Below are positions 12,110 through 22,121 of a DNA stretch of 64,000 nucleotides, piece by piece; the first letter of the stretch is position 1; each line of letters opens with the position of its first letter. The notes below the pieces were generated by a model. The model was given only the letters and a program-made list of their open reading frames with translations. It made no database searches and was not told the DNA's origin. A program made the position numbers and the translations under genes. Origin of the DNA: Parietaria judaica (Eukaryota > Streptophyta > Magnoliopsida > Rosales > Urticaceae); contig OX940863.1 of the NCBI GenBank assembly GCA_954871525.1, forward strand, positions 37,496,501-37,560,500, in the 5' to 3' direction.

Positions 12110-13327
12110 ATGCGAAGGGTCGCTTGCGAAACAACCAACGTTTATAAAATGGGAAGTTTGGAGAAGATCAAAAGCAACAAGTCTGCGGAAATAGAAACCA
12201 ACTCGGTTAACTCCCAGATAAGTATCGTTTCTCTCAACCCAGAAAACAAAAGATCCTTTCTCACTCCGAAACCAGTGCTTGCTAGTGTTTTTGAAATACA
12301 GGCCGGGAAAGCACACGAGGAGAAGATGGCGCCCAGAGAAGGAGATGTTGGCCAGAGTCACACAGACGAGTCAGAGATGATCGTGGATGAAGACTGGGGA
12401 TGGCCCAAAGAGGGCGCAACTGAGGCACGAGGAGAAGATGATTACGAGATGACGGACTTCTGGAAGCACGAGAAATGGCCGGAGAGCAGCGAGCCATGTC
12501 CAATGGACGAGGACATCGCGGAGGGCCAGCGGGACCAAGAGCAGTCAAGGATCCCGGGTGAACCACACCCCGCGTTGGAACTAGTTCTGCCATATCTTAC
12601 GCCCGAGGAACTCCTCGCGGTGGAGATGGTATGCACGTCGTTGCGCGACGAAGTTCGGGGAAACAGCCTTCTGTGACGCAACATCAGCATCTACAACCCG
12701 TTGAGCGAGCGGATGGAAGACGACAATCTCCTGAGGCTGGCAAGGAGATCTCAAGGGAAGATGGAGACTTTGACGTTGGATGGGTGCATCGGGATCACCA
12801 ACACCGCGGTGGAGACGATCATGCGGGGCAACCCGACGCTCGTGAAGCTATGCCTGCCACGCTGCCACCAAATCACCTTAGATGACGTGGTCAGCAACTT
12901 GTCCACCATCGAGCACGGGATAAAATTCCTGAGGGTCAACGGTTTGCTTCCCAGATTCGTGGAGGGAACCAAGGTCAAACTTGAGGACCTTCCCCCTCTG
13001 CTCGCGGCAGGGAATCCAGCCGACCATTCCGAGGAACAGGCGCATGCCTCACGCGGTCGTCTGCTCGACATGGAATTCTGCAGACGGTGCGACAGAAATG
13101 TCCTGGTCTACGCGAAGCCAACGAGGATTCAAGCAGGAGACTCCGTCCGCCCGCCGTGTTTTGGGCGATGGCGGGATGGGCGTGTTTGCGGTTTTTTCAG
13201 GTCGTGCTACATCCTCGGTACCACGTGGTACACCGACCTCTGCCCGGAATGTAACTTCGGTCGCCCCAGCAGGAGTTCTGCGGCGAAAATCGCGTCATCA
13301 GCCTGCTCGATCGTCGAAGAGGAGTGA
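12110..13327 (+). pseudogene. Captured F-box protein, SKIP14-like, with one in-frame stop
   Basis: One uninterrupted frame runs from 12110 to 13327 except for a TGA at 12674-12676, where an F-box protein would have Trp (SLL-stop-RNI; TGG to TGA). Residues about 153-188 form an F-box (PHPALELVLPYL...CTSLRDEV). After the stop come leucine-rich-repeat-like segments (METLTLDGCIGITNTAVE, LVKLCLPRCHQIT) and a C-terminal Cys-rich part (MEFCRRCDRNVLVY...CPECNF) that recalls SKIP14-type plant F-box proteins. Such proteins select substrates for SCF ubiquitin ligases. The true start could be a later Met (for example 12326), since the N-terminal 70 residues are unlike the family. It lies in sense inside an LTR element, without introns, and is followed by a 3'UTR-like stretch and poly(A). 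Family call moderate; capture is inference. Confidence 0.65.
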
Positions 13328-13591
13328 GCCCGGAGTAAGGCTCATAAGCTGCTCGGAGCGAGGAGAGAATTGGGGCGGCTACCCTTTTTTAAACTACCAT
13401 TAGTAGATTATCGTAGGTGATAGAAGTTTGTTTGGGTTCGTTGTGTCGGATTCTCTGACGTCTATGTATGTGTGTTTCTTTTTCTTTTTTGTTTTATTTT
13501 TATTTGTTAGGGAGCGAGCAAATTATAAAGTTGGCAAAGTGTGTATGCAACTCTGCTCGGTGGTAACACCAATTAGGAAAGAAAGTGTATC

Positions 13592-13616
13592 AAAAAAAAA
13601 AAAAAAAAAAAAAAAA
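13592..13616 (+). other. 25-A tract after the F-box 3'UTR-like stretch
   Basis: A run of 25 A begins 265 bp after the F-box stop codon and ends exactly where the tandem array starts. It may be the relic of an mRNA poly(A) tail, or simply a homopolymer. Confidence 0.6.
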
Positions 13617-14290
13617 CGGCTAAGGGTGCCGAGCAAGCCCAATCCGGCAAGAGCGCCGAGAAAATTTCAAAATATATATACATATATATACGGCTAAGGG
13701 TGCCGAGCAAGCCCAATCCGGCAAGAGCGCCGAGAAAATTTCAAAATAAATATACATATATATACGGCTAAGGGTGCCGAGCAAGCCCGGTCCGGCAAAA
13801 CATGTCGAGATCCTATATACGGCTAAGGGTGCCGAGCAAGCCCGGTCCGGCAAAACATGTCGAGATCCTATATACGGCTAAGGGTGCCGAGCAAGCCCGG
13901 TCCGGCAAAACATGTCGAGATTCTATATACGGCTAAGGGTGCCGAGCAAACCCGGTTCGGCAATACAGGCCGAGATCCTATTTACGGCTAAGGGCGCCGA
14001 GCAAGCCCGGGCTACCGAGAACGCCGAAGAAATACGGGATCCTGGGAACTAGTCGGCTCGTACCCGACGAAACCTAGCGATACCCGCAGAAGACAACTAC
14101 GACAAGAACACCAAGAAAATATATACGGCTAAGGGTGCCGAGCAAGCCCGGTCCGGCAAAACATGCCGAGATCCTATATACGGCTAAGGGTTCCGAGCAA
14201 GCCCGGTCCGGCAAAACATGCCGAGATCCTATATACGGCTAAGGGTGCCGAGCAAGCCCGGTCCGGCAAAACAGGCCGAGATCCTATATA
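13617..14290 (+). repeat. Tandem array, 55-bp unit (first units 74 bp)
   Basis: CGGCTAAGGG recurs at 13617, 13691, 13765, 13820, 13875, 13930, 13985, 14126, 14181 and 14236. Spacing is 74 bp for the first two intervals, then 55 bp, with a degenerate stretch at 14040-14120. Each unit contains TGCCGAGCAAGCCCGG and, in most units, CCGGCAAAACATG. The array lies inside the 9.6-kb LTR element. Confidence 0.9.
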
Positions 14291-14980
14291 CGGCGAGAGT
14301 GCCGAGCAAAAATCAAAAGAGGCGAGAGTGCCCACGGCGAGAGTGCCGAGCAAAAACGAAAAGAGGCGAGAGTGCCCACGGCGAGAGTGCCGAGCAGAAA
14401 TCAAAAGAGGCGAGAGTGCCCACGGCGAGAGTGCCGAGCAGAAATCAAAAGAGGCGAGAGTGCCCACGGCGAGAGTGCCGAGCAGAAAATCAAAAGAGGC
14501 GAGAGTGCCCACGGCGAGAGTGCCGAGCAAAAATCAAAAGAGGCGAGAGTGCCCACGGCGAGAGTGCCGAGCAAAAATCAAAAGAGGCGAGAGTGCCCAC
14601 GGCGAGAGTGCCGAGCAAAAATCAAAAGAGGCGAGAGTGCCCACGGCGAGAGTGCCGAGAAAAAATCAAAAGAGGCGAGAGTGCCCACGGCGAGAGTGCC
14701 GAGCAGAAAATCAAAAGAGGCGAGAGTGCCGAGCAAAAATCAAAAGAGGCGAGAGTGCCCACGGCGAGAGTGCCGAGCAAAAATCAAAAGAGGCGAGAGT
14801 GCCCACGGCGAGAGTGCCGAGCAGAAAATCAAAGGAGGCGAGAGTGCCGAGCAAAAATCAAAAGAGGCGAGAGTGCCCACGGCGAGAGTGCCGAGCAAAA
14901 ATCAAAAGAGGCGAGAGTGCCCACGGCGAGAGTGCCGAGCAAAAATCAAAAGAGGCGAGAGTGCCCACGGCGAAAGTACC
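14291..14980 (+). repeat. Tandem array, 44/45-bp unit, about 15 copies
   Basis: The unit has two GGCGAGAGTGCC half-copies joined by CAC or GAGC, followed by AAAAATCAAAAGA. Because 44 is not divisible by 3, one frame cycles through all phases. All three forward frames stay open for over 250 codons without this implying a protein. The unit is related to the preceding 55-bp unit (CGGC...TGCCGAGC core). Confidence 0.9.
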
Positions 14981-15455
14981 AAGCAAAGAAAAATCACATT
15001 CACGACTAAAGGCACCAAGCAAACCCTCACAGAGATTCGAAGATTGCAAGCAAACTCATATAAAAAAAAAAAATCATCGTCATCACATGTCCATTGGATT
15101 CAAAAAAGACAAAACGCAGTATTATTATTTACAACTCATAGTTACACCCCGGATACATATGCATACTATAACTCTCGCAGGGACCGATTCCCCCGCGCAA
15201 CGCCATCATTAGAGGAGTCTTGATCCAAAACCGCATCGGCACATTCTTGAATAATGATGTCGCAGCACCGACGAATGATGTCGTCCGCAATTAGGCAAGC
15301 AGGATCGTCAGCAGGAAGTCCTTGAGGCTTACCCGAAGAAACTCTTGCTAAATCCGCATCAGCCCTGCTATCGGCCTGCAGAGAAGGAACCGAGAGTAAA
15401 GGATCGACCCCAGAAGGAAGAGGTAAGAACTACGAATTATTTGTGCTGATCCACC

Positions 15456-16385
15456 TCATACCGTACTCGACGAGGAGGGAAGAACGTCGGAACCCGGCGA
15501 GCGCACCCTAGCAACGCCTTGGGGAAGACAGGGAGAAAGCGGAGGGGAGTTTGGGTCACCGGAGGTTTTCACCTCCAGCCTGGCCAAATCAGCCAGGTAC
15601 TCCTGCTCCAACTTGCGCCACCTTGGCAGTTTGGCTCGGAGCTCGCCAACAGTCGAGCGGGAAGGTAATCCCTCGACGAGTTTGATATTCGAGAGCACGC
15701 CGCCCAGCAGGCGCTGAGTACGAGCAATCCCCTCAAGCACACCAAACCTCTCGGAGGCACGCTTCAGCTTGTCAACCGCTTGGTGGTAGAGGCGTAGGCG
15801 GGAGAATTCTTCCTCTATAGCCCAACTCCTGGCTGCGTCGCGATCCTTGACGAGCTTCCTCAGCGTGGCCTTGACATGGAAGGAGATTTGCTCCTCCCGG
15901 CCAGGCGACAGGTTTATGGCATCGGCGATACGATTGAAACACTCATTCTTCTGCCGGAGCTGGGCCGAAAGAGTGTCCTCGCGCCGCCGATAACGCTGCC
16001 GCTCCTCGAGAAGGGATTCTTCGGCAATAGCGAGGAGGCGTCTATATTCATCGCGCTCGGCCTTACTTTCGGCGATCTTAGCCTCTAGAGCCTCGGGGGG
16101 AATGCCTTCGTTCCCTGATAAAACCTTCACCGGCGCAAGGGCAGGGGCAGACTCCCCAGCCCCCTTGTGACCTCCTCCGCAGCGGGGGAAAAAAGTGTCA
16201 GGGCAAAGTACAACGACGCCACCTCTAGCCTGAGGAGAAAAAGAGAGAATGGAAATACGGAAGAAACAATGAAGAAGCCCGATAAGAGAAGAGATAAGGA
16301 AAGGGCAAGCATACAAGGGCGATAGTAGAAAAAGATTCGACGATAAAAGAAAAAGGTAACCCAATAAAGATTTCTTTATATTCAT
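15456..16385 (-). CDS. Antisense ORF, duplicated coiled-coil C-terminal module
   Basis: This 309-codon ORF runs antisense to the LTR element. Its first 75 residues are hydrophobic or unlike coding sequence and may be intron or leader. From about residue 95 it is a charged, coiled-coil-like sequence that parallels the C-terminal 200 residues of the 1012-aa ORF upstream. Shared features include a SPxREx(D/E)Q motif, xALRKL-like segments, a cluster ending DPNSPPLSPC (DPGSPPLSPC in the other) and a Ser-rich tail. The two are therefore a tandem duplication of one module. It may be an alternative terminal exon or a decayed copy. No enzymatic function is visible. Confidence 0.45.
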   Translation of the reverse strand: MNIKKSLLGYLFLLSSNLFLLSPLYACPFLISSLIGLLHCFFRISILSFSPQARGGVVVLCPDTFFPRCGGGHKGAGESAPALAPVKVLSGNEGIPPEALEAKIAESKAERDEYRRLLAIAEESLLEERQRYRRREDTLSAQLRQKNECFNRIADAINLSPGREEQISFHVKATLRKLVKDRDAARSWAIEEEFSRLRLYHQAVDKLKRASERFGVLEGIARTQRLLGGVLSNIKLVEGLPSRSTVGELRAKLPRWRKLEQEYLADLARLEVKTSGDPNSPPLSPCLPQGVARVRSPGSDVLPSSSSTV

Positions 16386-16485
16386 ACGGTAATTATGCTT
16401 GGATTACAGTGAAAATACAGCACAAGCCACGAAATGCGAAGTTTACAAAAGCGGGAAATAGAAAGGGAGGCTCTAAGGAAACATC

Positions 16486-19400
16486 CTATACCGTGGCCTC
16501 TGGGAGCGCCGGGGTCTCGGTGCTCGGGCCGGATCCATCGCGCGATGCCGATCCAAGGGCTACCACCTCCGAGGCAAGGCTTTCAAGTCTCCGACAGTCC
16601 GAGGTTGGCGGATTGCAGGGAGAGAGCGGCGGAGATCCGGGATCCCGGGCAGACTTCTGGTCCAGCTCTTTAACCACGGCCCGGTGCTTATCGCGGCTTT
16701 CGCACCACGAGGATAAGCGTGTATCGAGGCCCCCGGCTTGTGCCAACAGGGGGTTCTTCTCGACCAAGGCGATGTTGGCCTGGTACGCAGCGGCCAAGCG
16801 ATGGGCGTTGATTGATTGATCAAGAAAACCATACTTCACCGACAGACGCTCCAACTTGGCTTGAGCCTCCTCGAACAATCGCTCCCGGCCACGACGCTCC
16901 TCAACTGCCTCGACTCGCGCAGCCTCAAGGTCATCGGCGAGCTTCCTCAGCGCGGCATTGACCCCGGACACCAGCTGGTCTTCCCGTTCAGGCGATACGC
17001 CAACGGCCTCGCCTATCTGAGCAAGGCATTCCGCTTGAAGCCGGAGTTTGTCGGAGAGGCTCGCCTCCATAACAGCGTAAGAGTTTTGCTGATCCGCGAG
17101 TTTGGCTTCAGCGGCCCGGCGCAGCGAAACTTCCGATTCCAAGATGGACTTGGCGTCATTGAGCTCGGCCTCGGCTTGGCGCAATGAGCTTTCCGAATCC
17201 GAGGTGGATTTGGCTTCGTCGAGCTCCGAGGAAAGCTTCTCGATCTGCCCCTGGAACTTCTGCCCGTCGTGGGTGGAAGCCTCAAACCGTTCCCGGACTA
17301 ACGAGAGTTCTGCCGACAACTCATTGCTCTTTCTCTCTACCCTAGCGGCGGATAGCTGCATGGCCACGATAACGTCCGACAATTGGGCCACCCCCTGGAC
17401 AACGCGGTCAACCAATTCTAGGTTCCCCACGGGATCGCTGGAAGGCTCGACGAGCCCATGAGAAGCTTCAGCCGCGGGAAGTGCTCCCGGAGGCGGCAAG
17501 ATTGGGAAGCTAGTGTGAGCCCGCGGCGACCCGGTAGGAACCTCCTCGGGGATTCCCTCGAGGTCAAGGGACGGCTCGGAAGGCTGCGTCAAGCCATCCG
17601 CTAATTGGGGCAACGCGCCGGGAGGAGCGACAAGAGGTACTTGCGAGCTGGAGACGCCGGTAAGACAAGGGGAAGGCCAGGCCATTGAGCCCTCGAAGGC
17701 CTCGACGCCGGGAACGTCGGGAGAAAGCTTCGGATTAGCGGGATTCACGTCGGGGAGCGCCCTTGAGTGTTCTTTCGTGGGCCCGGGGAGGATCTGTCCT
17801 GGAGCGTCTTCCTCGCCAACGGGCCCCGTATCTCCGTCGTTGGGAGCATTGGTCCCTTTGACCAAAGGTTGAGTCGGAGGCGTTAAGGCCACAACTGGGT
17901 TTCGCATCGCTTCATCAGGGATTCCCCGAGGCGGTGACAGGGAAGACGCTGGCCCCGAATCAGAAAGAGGAATGGGGTCCTCAGCCCCCGACGGAGGAGG
18001 AGGAGGAGCATCCGGCGCGACGACCAGGTGCTCGATGTCTTCCATCTCCAGTCTCTCTCGCGAGATCTCGGCGGGGTGTACGCACACGTCCGCCACCGGC
18101 CTTGTCCTCCCCGTTGTGCCCTCGACAGGCGCGGGGCCCGAAGTCCCTCCCGCGGCTCCCTGAGACGGGTCAGCCGCCTCGAGTTCAGGAGTCGGGTCGG
18201 GAACCCTCGCCTTCTTCGCCAGAGAAGCATCACACGCTTCCTCGGCGGGGCGCTTGCCCAGGGAGTTTTCTTCCCGAGGAGATCCCCTCGAGGAGCGGGA
18301 GGTATCTTGCGAGGGGCGGGCCGCGGACTCCGTCCTCGCCCTTGTTCGCCGCTCGTCACCAGTATCCTCGACGGGGCGTTTGTTTGAGAAACCGCCCTCT
18401 CGGGGGGTGAGCCCCATGAAGCGAGGAGCGTCAGACCCTGCCCGGGACCTCGACGATCTGTGCGCCTCCCGATCCCGACCAACGGGAGCGCTATCCCTAG
18501 TAGCCACGACTATATCCTCGGCGTTCTTCTTCGGCCTCGGAGCAGGTTTCTTCCGCTCCACGGGAGACCCTTCCGGGGCCGGTTCGCGAAGGAAACCTTT
18601 CGGGAGAAGAGTGTTAGGGGGCGCCCCGTGTATTCGGGCCAATTGATAAACCCCAGATTTCTCAAGCCGCTGGCCCCCGAAGTCTTTACTCCAATCACGC
18701 CTGGGATTGGCAAGGAGAGCAGCGTGGATGCTCTTGAACCGCGCCTCGGCCTCCTCATTCTCTTCAAGCTTGAATCGAGGGAGGTCCGCTCCCTCGAGCA
18801 CCAAATTCGTCGGTAGGAAAGCATGGTGGGGACCGAAGTTAGAATTGTCCACACGAACAAAAAAATATTTATTCTCCCAGCCGGATTCGTTTGAGGGCGT
18901 GTTCAGGAGGATGTGCGGTCGGACGCGATGAGAGATGGCAAAACGACCCAGATTCTTTGGATTACGGGAGACTTTGAAGAGACGCATCAGGTCCTCGAGC
19001 GTGAGCTCCACTTTCTGTTCACATGCAATGGCCAGTGTACAAAGGAGGAGGCGAAGAGTGTTAGGGCTCACCTGAGCAATCGGAACCCCGAAGGCGTAGA
19101 GAAACGCCACGACCAGGAGCGGCGTCGGGAAGCGAAGGCCGACGATGCGGAAGAACGATTCATAGACGCAAACGAAGTCGCTCTGAGGTTCATCGGCGAA
19201 CTCGCCCTCGAGAGGGAGACGGGCAAAGCAGGTCCCTGAGTCAGTGTGGTTATCGACGATATACTTCAAGCCTTCTTCCGTCATGACGGAAGGGGGACTC
19301 CGAGTCTTAAAGATTGGGCCGGAGCGGGATGGACCCATCGAGGCGTCTGAGGGAGAAGGAGGAAGAATTTCGGGGACGAGGAGATGAGGATGAGCAACAG

Positions 19401-19524
19401 TAAAAAGAAACCTGGAAAGAATTCTTGAAAAAAATACGAAAATGCCTGGAAAAATGGTTTTGAATTCCGAATTTATAGAAAGGGAAGAGTGATGAGTAGG
19501 CACGTCCTTAATCTGACGGCCCAA
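16486..19524 (-). CDS. Antisense 1012-codon ORF, 'putative gypsy-type transposase' (PF04195-like) protein
   Basis: This is the longest intact frame in the window, antisense to the LTR element. Around residues 81-200 (MTEEGLKYIVDNH, VYESFFRIVGLRFPTP, PNTLRLLLCTLAIACE) it has the pattern of the plant domain annotated as 'Transposase (putative) gypsy type', PF04195. Despite that name, the family has no known catalytic motif. The middle (about 310-690) is Pro/Ser/Glu-rich and disordered. Residues about 730-960 are predicted coiled coil with many Glu, Ala, Leu and Arg. The first 62 residues look non-coding. A likelier start is Met63 (19338) or Met81 (19284). Antisense accessory ORFs are known in several large plant gypsy elements. 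The frame is unbroken over 3 kb, suggesting recent selection or a very young insertion. Confidence 0.6.
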   Translation of the reverse strand: MGRQIKDVPTHHSSLSINSEFKTIFPGIFVFFSRILSRFLFTVAHPHLLVPEILPPSPSDASMGPSRSGPIFKTRSPPSVMTEEGLKYIVDNHTDSGTCFARLPLEGEFADEPQSDFVCVYESFFRIVGLRFPTPLLVVAFLYAFGVPIAQVSPNTLRLLLCTLAIACEQKVELTLEDLMRLFKVSRNPKNLGRFAISHRVRPHILLNTPSNESGWENKYFFVRVDNSNFGPHHAFLPTNLVLEGADLPRFKLEENEEAEARFKSIHAALLANPRRDWSKDFGGQRLEKSGVYQLARIHGAPPNTLLPKGFLREPAPEGSPVERKKPAPRPKKNAEDIVVATRDSAPVGRDREAHRSSRSRAGSDAPRFMGLTPREGGFSNKRPVEDTGDERRTRARTESAARPSQDTSRSSRGSPREENSLGKRPAEEACDASLAKKARVPDPTPELEAADPSQGAAGGTSGPAPVEGTTGRTRPVADVCVHPAEISRERLEMEDIEHLVVAPDAPPPPPSGAEDPIPLSDSGPASSLSPPRGIPDEAMRNPVVALTPPTQPLVKGTNAPNDGDTGPVGEEDAPGQILPGPTKEHSRALPDVNPANPKLSPDVPGVEAFEGSMAWPSPCLTGVSSSQVPLVAPPGALPQLADGLTQPSEPSLDLEGIPEEVPTGSPRAHTSFPILPPPGALPAAEASHGLVEPSSDPVGNLELVDRVVQGVAQLSDVIVAMQLSAARVERKSNELSAELSLVRERFEASTHDGQKFQGQIEKLSSELDEAKSTSDSESSLRQAEAELNDAKSILESEVSLRRAAEAKLADQQNSYAVMEASLSDKLRLQAECLAQIGEAVGVSPEREDQLVSGVNAALRKLADDLEAARVEAVEERRGRERLFEEAQAKLERLSVKYGFLDQSINAHRLAAAYQANIALVEKNPLLAQAGGLDTRLSSWCESRDKHRAVVKELDQKSARDPGSPPLSPCNPPTSDCRRLESLASEVVALGSASRDGSGPSTETPALPEATV

Positions 19525-19895
19525 AATCGAAGCCTGCTAACTCATCAACGGTTCATTTCGAAGGCCCGTTATAAATCTCTATAGGCCCTCAAATGCAAAA
19601 AAAGGATGGTCATTCAATGCTGAAGGGACGTGCGTAAGATTCGAGGCTGACAGATTTTTGGGAAAGCGAAATCGAGGTGGGCCCCGGACCCGAGCAACGT
19701 TGAGAAATCTTCGTCGCTGAGAGTTTCGCTGGGGCTTAGGAAAGCAAAGGAAGCCTAGCGAGGGAAGGGAGCAACGTCATAATATGACCACGCGAGGAGC
19801 CGAAGAAGGAGTCACTGACCACGAGTCAATCGGCGCCGGTTAGTGCCAATCCCCAAGGCAGTTATACTTTATTTTACCAAGTGTATACACTTGAT

Positions 19896-19911
19896 AAAAT
19901 GGGGGACTAAC
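19896..19911 (+). other. Polypurine tract before the right LTR
   Basis: AAAATGGGGGACTAAC abuts the right LTR start at 19912, the expected position of the plus-strand primer tract. Confidence 0.6.
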
Positions 19912-20672
19912 TGTTAAGGTCGGATTTGGTCAAATCCACCCTCAACACAACTCGTGTCGTTTTGTCCATAAACGACATGAGGGAGGCGAGGAAGTTCACC
20001 AGCGAAGAGGGAGTTATCCCCGAGGAAGGACACCCCCGAGGAGGAATACCCCGAGGAGGTTCATCAGCGAGGGGACGCAGCCACGCGAGCAAGCGGGTCG
20101 CGATGAAGCGTCCCATCACGACTCGACGAGGAACTTCGTCATGATGATTATGCAGAGCCCGATGACAGCCGAAGAGACGTGCATTTAATGAAGCCGACCT
20201 ACTCCCTCGATGAGAGCATCAGCGACGGCTGACGAGACGCGCATTTAATGCGGCGCACCTACCCATTACGGGAGCATGCTCGGAGGTGACATAAAGTGAG
20301 GATAAACCCCGCTGCCCTCAAATCACGTCAGAAAATGATGATTAAAGAGAAAAAGGGCGGGAAGGATAGAAGGGGAAAGTATTGTAAACTCTATAAAAGG
20401 CAAGATAAGCCTCATTGTGTAGAGGTTGGTCAGTTGGTGATTCGAATAAAAGGGAGAGAAAAAAGACTCAGCAAAAGCAAGAAGAAGAGATCTTGTAATA
20501 GAATTATCTGAGGCTCATGATCCTTCATCTGTCCAGCTATTTAACGGAAGAAAACCGAGCTCATTTCGGAAATCATAATAAAACAGAGATACTCATCATT
20601 TGTTGTCATTTTATTTATTATTTGATGATTGTCTTTGTGACTGGAAAAAGGTGGTGAAAAACCCCCTCTACA
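19912..20672 (+). repeat. Right (3') LTR of the 9.6-kb element
   Basis: It has the same length as the left LTR (761 bp) and is followed directly by the target duplication TCAGC. Confidence 0.92.
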
Positions 20673-20890
20673 TCAGCTATTAGGATATGTAGGGCGTATT
20701 ATTTATATAAATTACATATGTAGATTTTAAGTCGTTAAAATCAGGAGCTCAAGATGCTAGCCTTGCTCGCGCAAGCCTTGCTCGCCTATAACTAGGGCTG
20801 ACTCAACATCATTAATATCTTTATATGTGACATCTTTTCTACTTTAGTGGTAATTTTCTGCAAATAATCCCTCGAGTCACATGTAAAAAT

Positions 20891-21710
20891 TAGGGCTGAA
20901 ACCGGAACCGGGAACCGGGAATTTGAGTATTTTTTGTCCCTGTCCCGGAAAAACCGGTACACAGTTTTCTTTCCCGGTTCTAGTTCTGGTTCTGAAAAGT
21001 CCTGGTTTTTTTTTTTAAATCGGAACTGGGACACCGATTAAAATTCCGATTTTTTTAGGACCAAAATCTTGAAAAATCCGGGACAAAATTCAAGACAGAA
21101 ACATGAAAAAAAACCCACTAAGTACAAATCCAAAATGCAAAATATCAAATCCGAGTACAAATCCAAAATGCAAAATACCAAATCCGTGTACAAAAGCAAA
21201 ATACAAAATACCAAATGCAAGATCCGAGTTCACGTCGTGAACTTTATATTACCAAATCCAAATCCCAGTTCAAAAAAACGAGTCTAAAATGCTAAATAGT
21301 AAATACCGAGTACAAACAAATCATTTTTTTTTATAACAAAATATATAAGAAATGTCATGTTAAATAAAATACTGAGTAATGGCTGAAAAGTAAATGACAT
21401 GTTAAAATAATGGGCTGAAAAATAAAATAATGGATTAAAACCTAACTAGTAAACGACATTTAAGAAATGACATGTTAAAAAAATGACAAACTTATAACAA
21501 AACGACATAAAACCGGAACCGGGACAAGAAAACCGGGAATTTCATATTTTGAACTGGTTTTGGTTTTGGTTTTTCAAACCGGAACCGGGACGTCCTTTTT
21601 AGGGTATGGTAAAAAAAAACCTGATTTTTTTTACCAAAAACGGTCCGGTACCGGTACCGGGACCAGAACCGGGATGAAACCGGGAACCGAGTACAAATTT
21701 TTCACCCCTA
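20891..21710. mobile_element. Ac-like non-autonomous hAT element, copy B
   Basis: The ends are TAGGGCTGAAA and TTTTTCACCCCTA, with a perfect 8-bp duplication GTAAAAAT (20883-20890 and 21711-21718). Subterminal ACCGGAACCGGGA motifs match copy A. The interior includes about five near-copies of a 21-27-bp segment ACAAATCCAAAATGCAAAATA at about 21120-21220. No transposase is encoded. Confidence 0.87.
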
Positions 21711-21718
21711 GTAAAAAT

Positions 21719-22121
21719 ATTAACGACCTTAACAAGATGCCAATGAAAAATTACATCTCACATTTCAAAATTTTGGTATTGAAAAAATATTATATATTTG
21801 TTCCAATTTACTTAACTTTGTAGCAAATATTCCTAAAGTTTAGATGCTTCAAAAATTCATTTTCTAAAAATACTTTGCTTATGTGCGTGTAAAACATGTT
21901 AATATTATTAGCATATGCGCCAAAATATGTAGTTGATGAAAACTACTAGAATTTGTTTATAAAATAATTCCATTTTTAATATCCCACGTTCATCTTTCTT
22001 TATTCAAATATACTTCACATCATCGATCTTCGATAGTTTTGTCGATTCACAAGTCAACGAGGTGTGAATCCATGGAGCTGTGGAGTTGAGAACCAGAGAG
22101 AGCTCTTTCCTCCAAGCTTCA
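21719..22121. other. Upstream region of the pectin acetylesterase gene
   Basis: About 400 bp of AT-rich DNA turns CT/GC-richer from 22010. No clear TATA box was picked out. Confidence 0.35.

Larger units (their letters stand above)
11047..20672 (+). mobile_element. Complete gag-pol-less LTR retrotransposon (LARD-like) carrying an F-box sequence
   Basis: Two 761-bp LTRs (11047-11807 and 19912-20672) start TGTTAAGG and end CTCTACA. They are flanked by a perfect 5-bp duplication TCAGC (11042-11046, 20673-20677). A primer site follows the left LTR and a purine tract precedes the right one, so the element reads on the plus strand. By eye the LTRs differ at five positions (about 99.3% identical), meaning a recent insertion. 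The 8.1-kb interior has no protease, reverse transcriptase, RNase H or integrase. It holds in order an F-box/SKIP14-like ORF, a 25-A tract, two tandem-repeat arrays, and two antisense coding regions. Movement would need enzymes from an autonomous relative. Confidence 0.9.

Noticed and set aside
13617..14980. CRISPR-like direct repeats
   Set aside because: Units are contiguous without unique spacers, and the host is a plant nucleus. They are tandem repeats in a retroelement.
14163..15223. Three overlapping plus-strand ORFs of 263-349 codons with KRRECPRREC-type repeats
   Set aside because: They are translations of a 44-bp tandem repeat in all three phases; open frames follow from the period, and no start context or domain supports coding.
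18510..18860. ORFs of 100-200 codons overlapping the 1012-codon antisense frame
   Set aside because: GC-rich shadows of the long frame on the other strand or in other phases.
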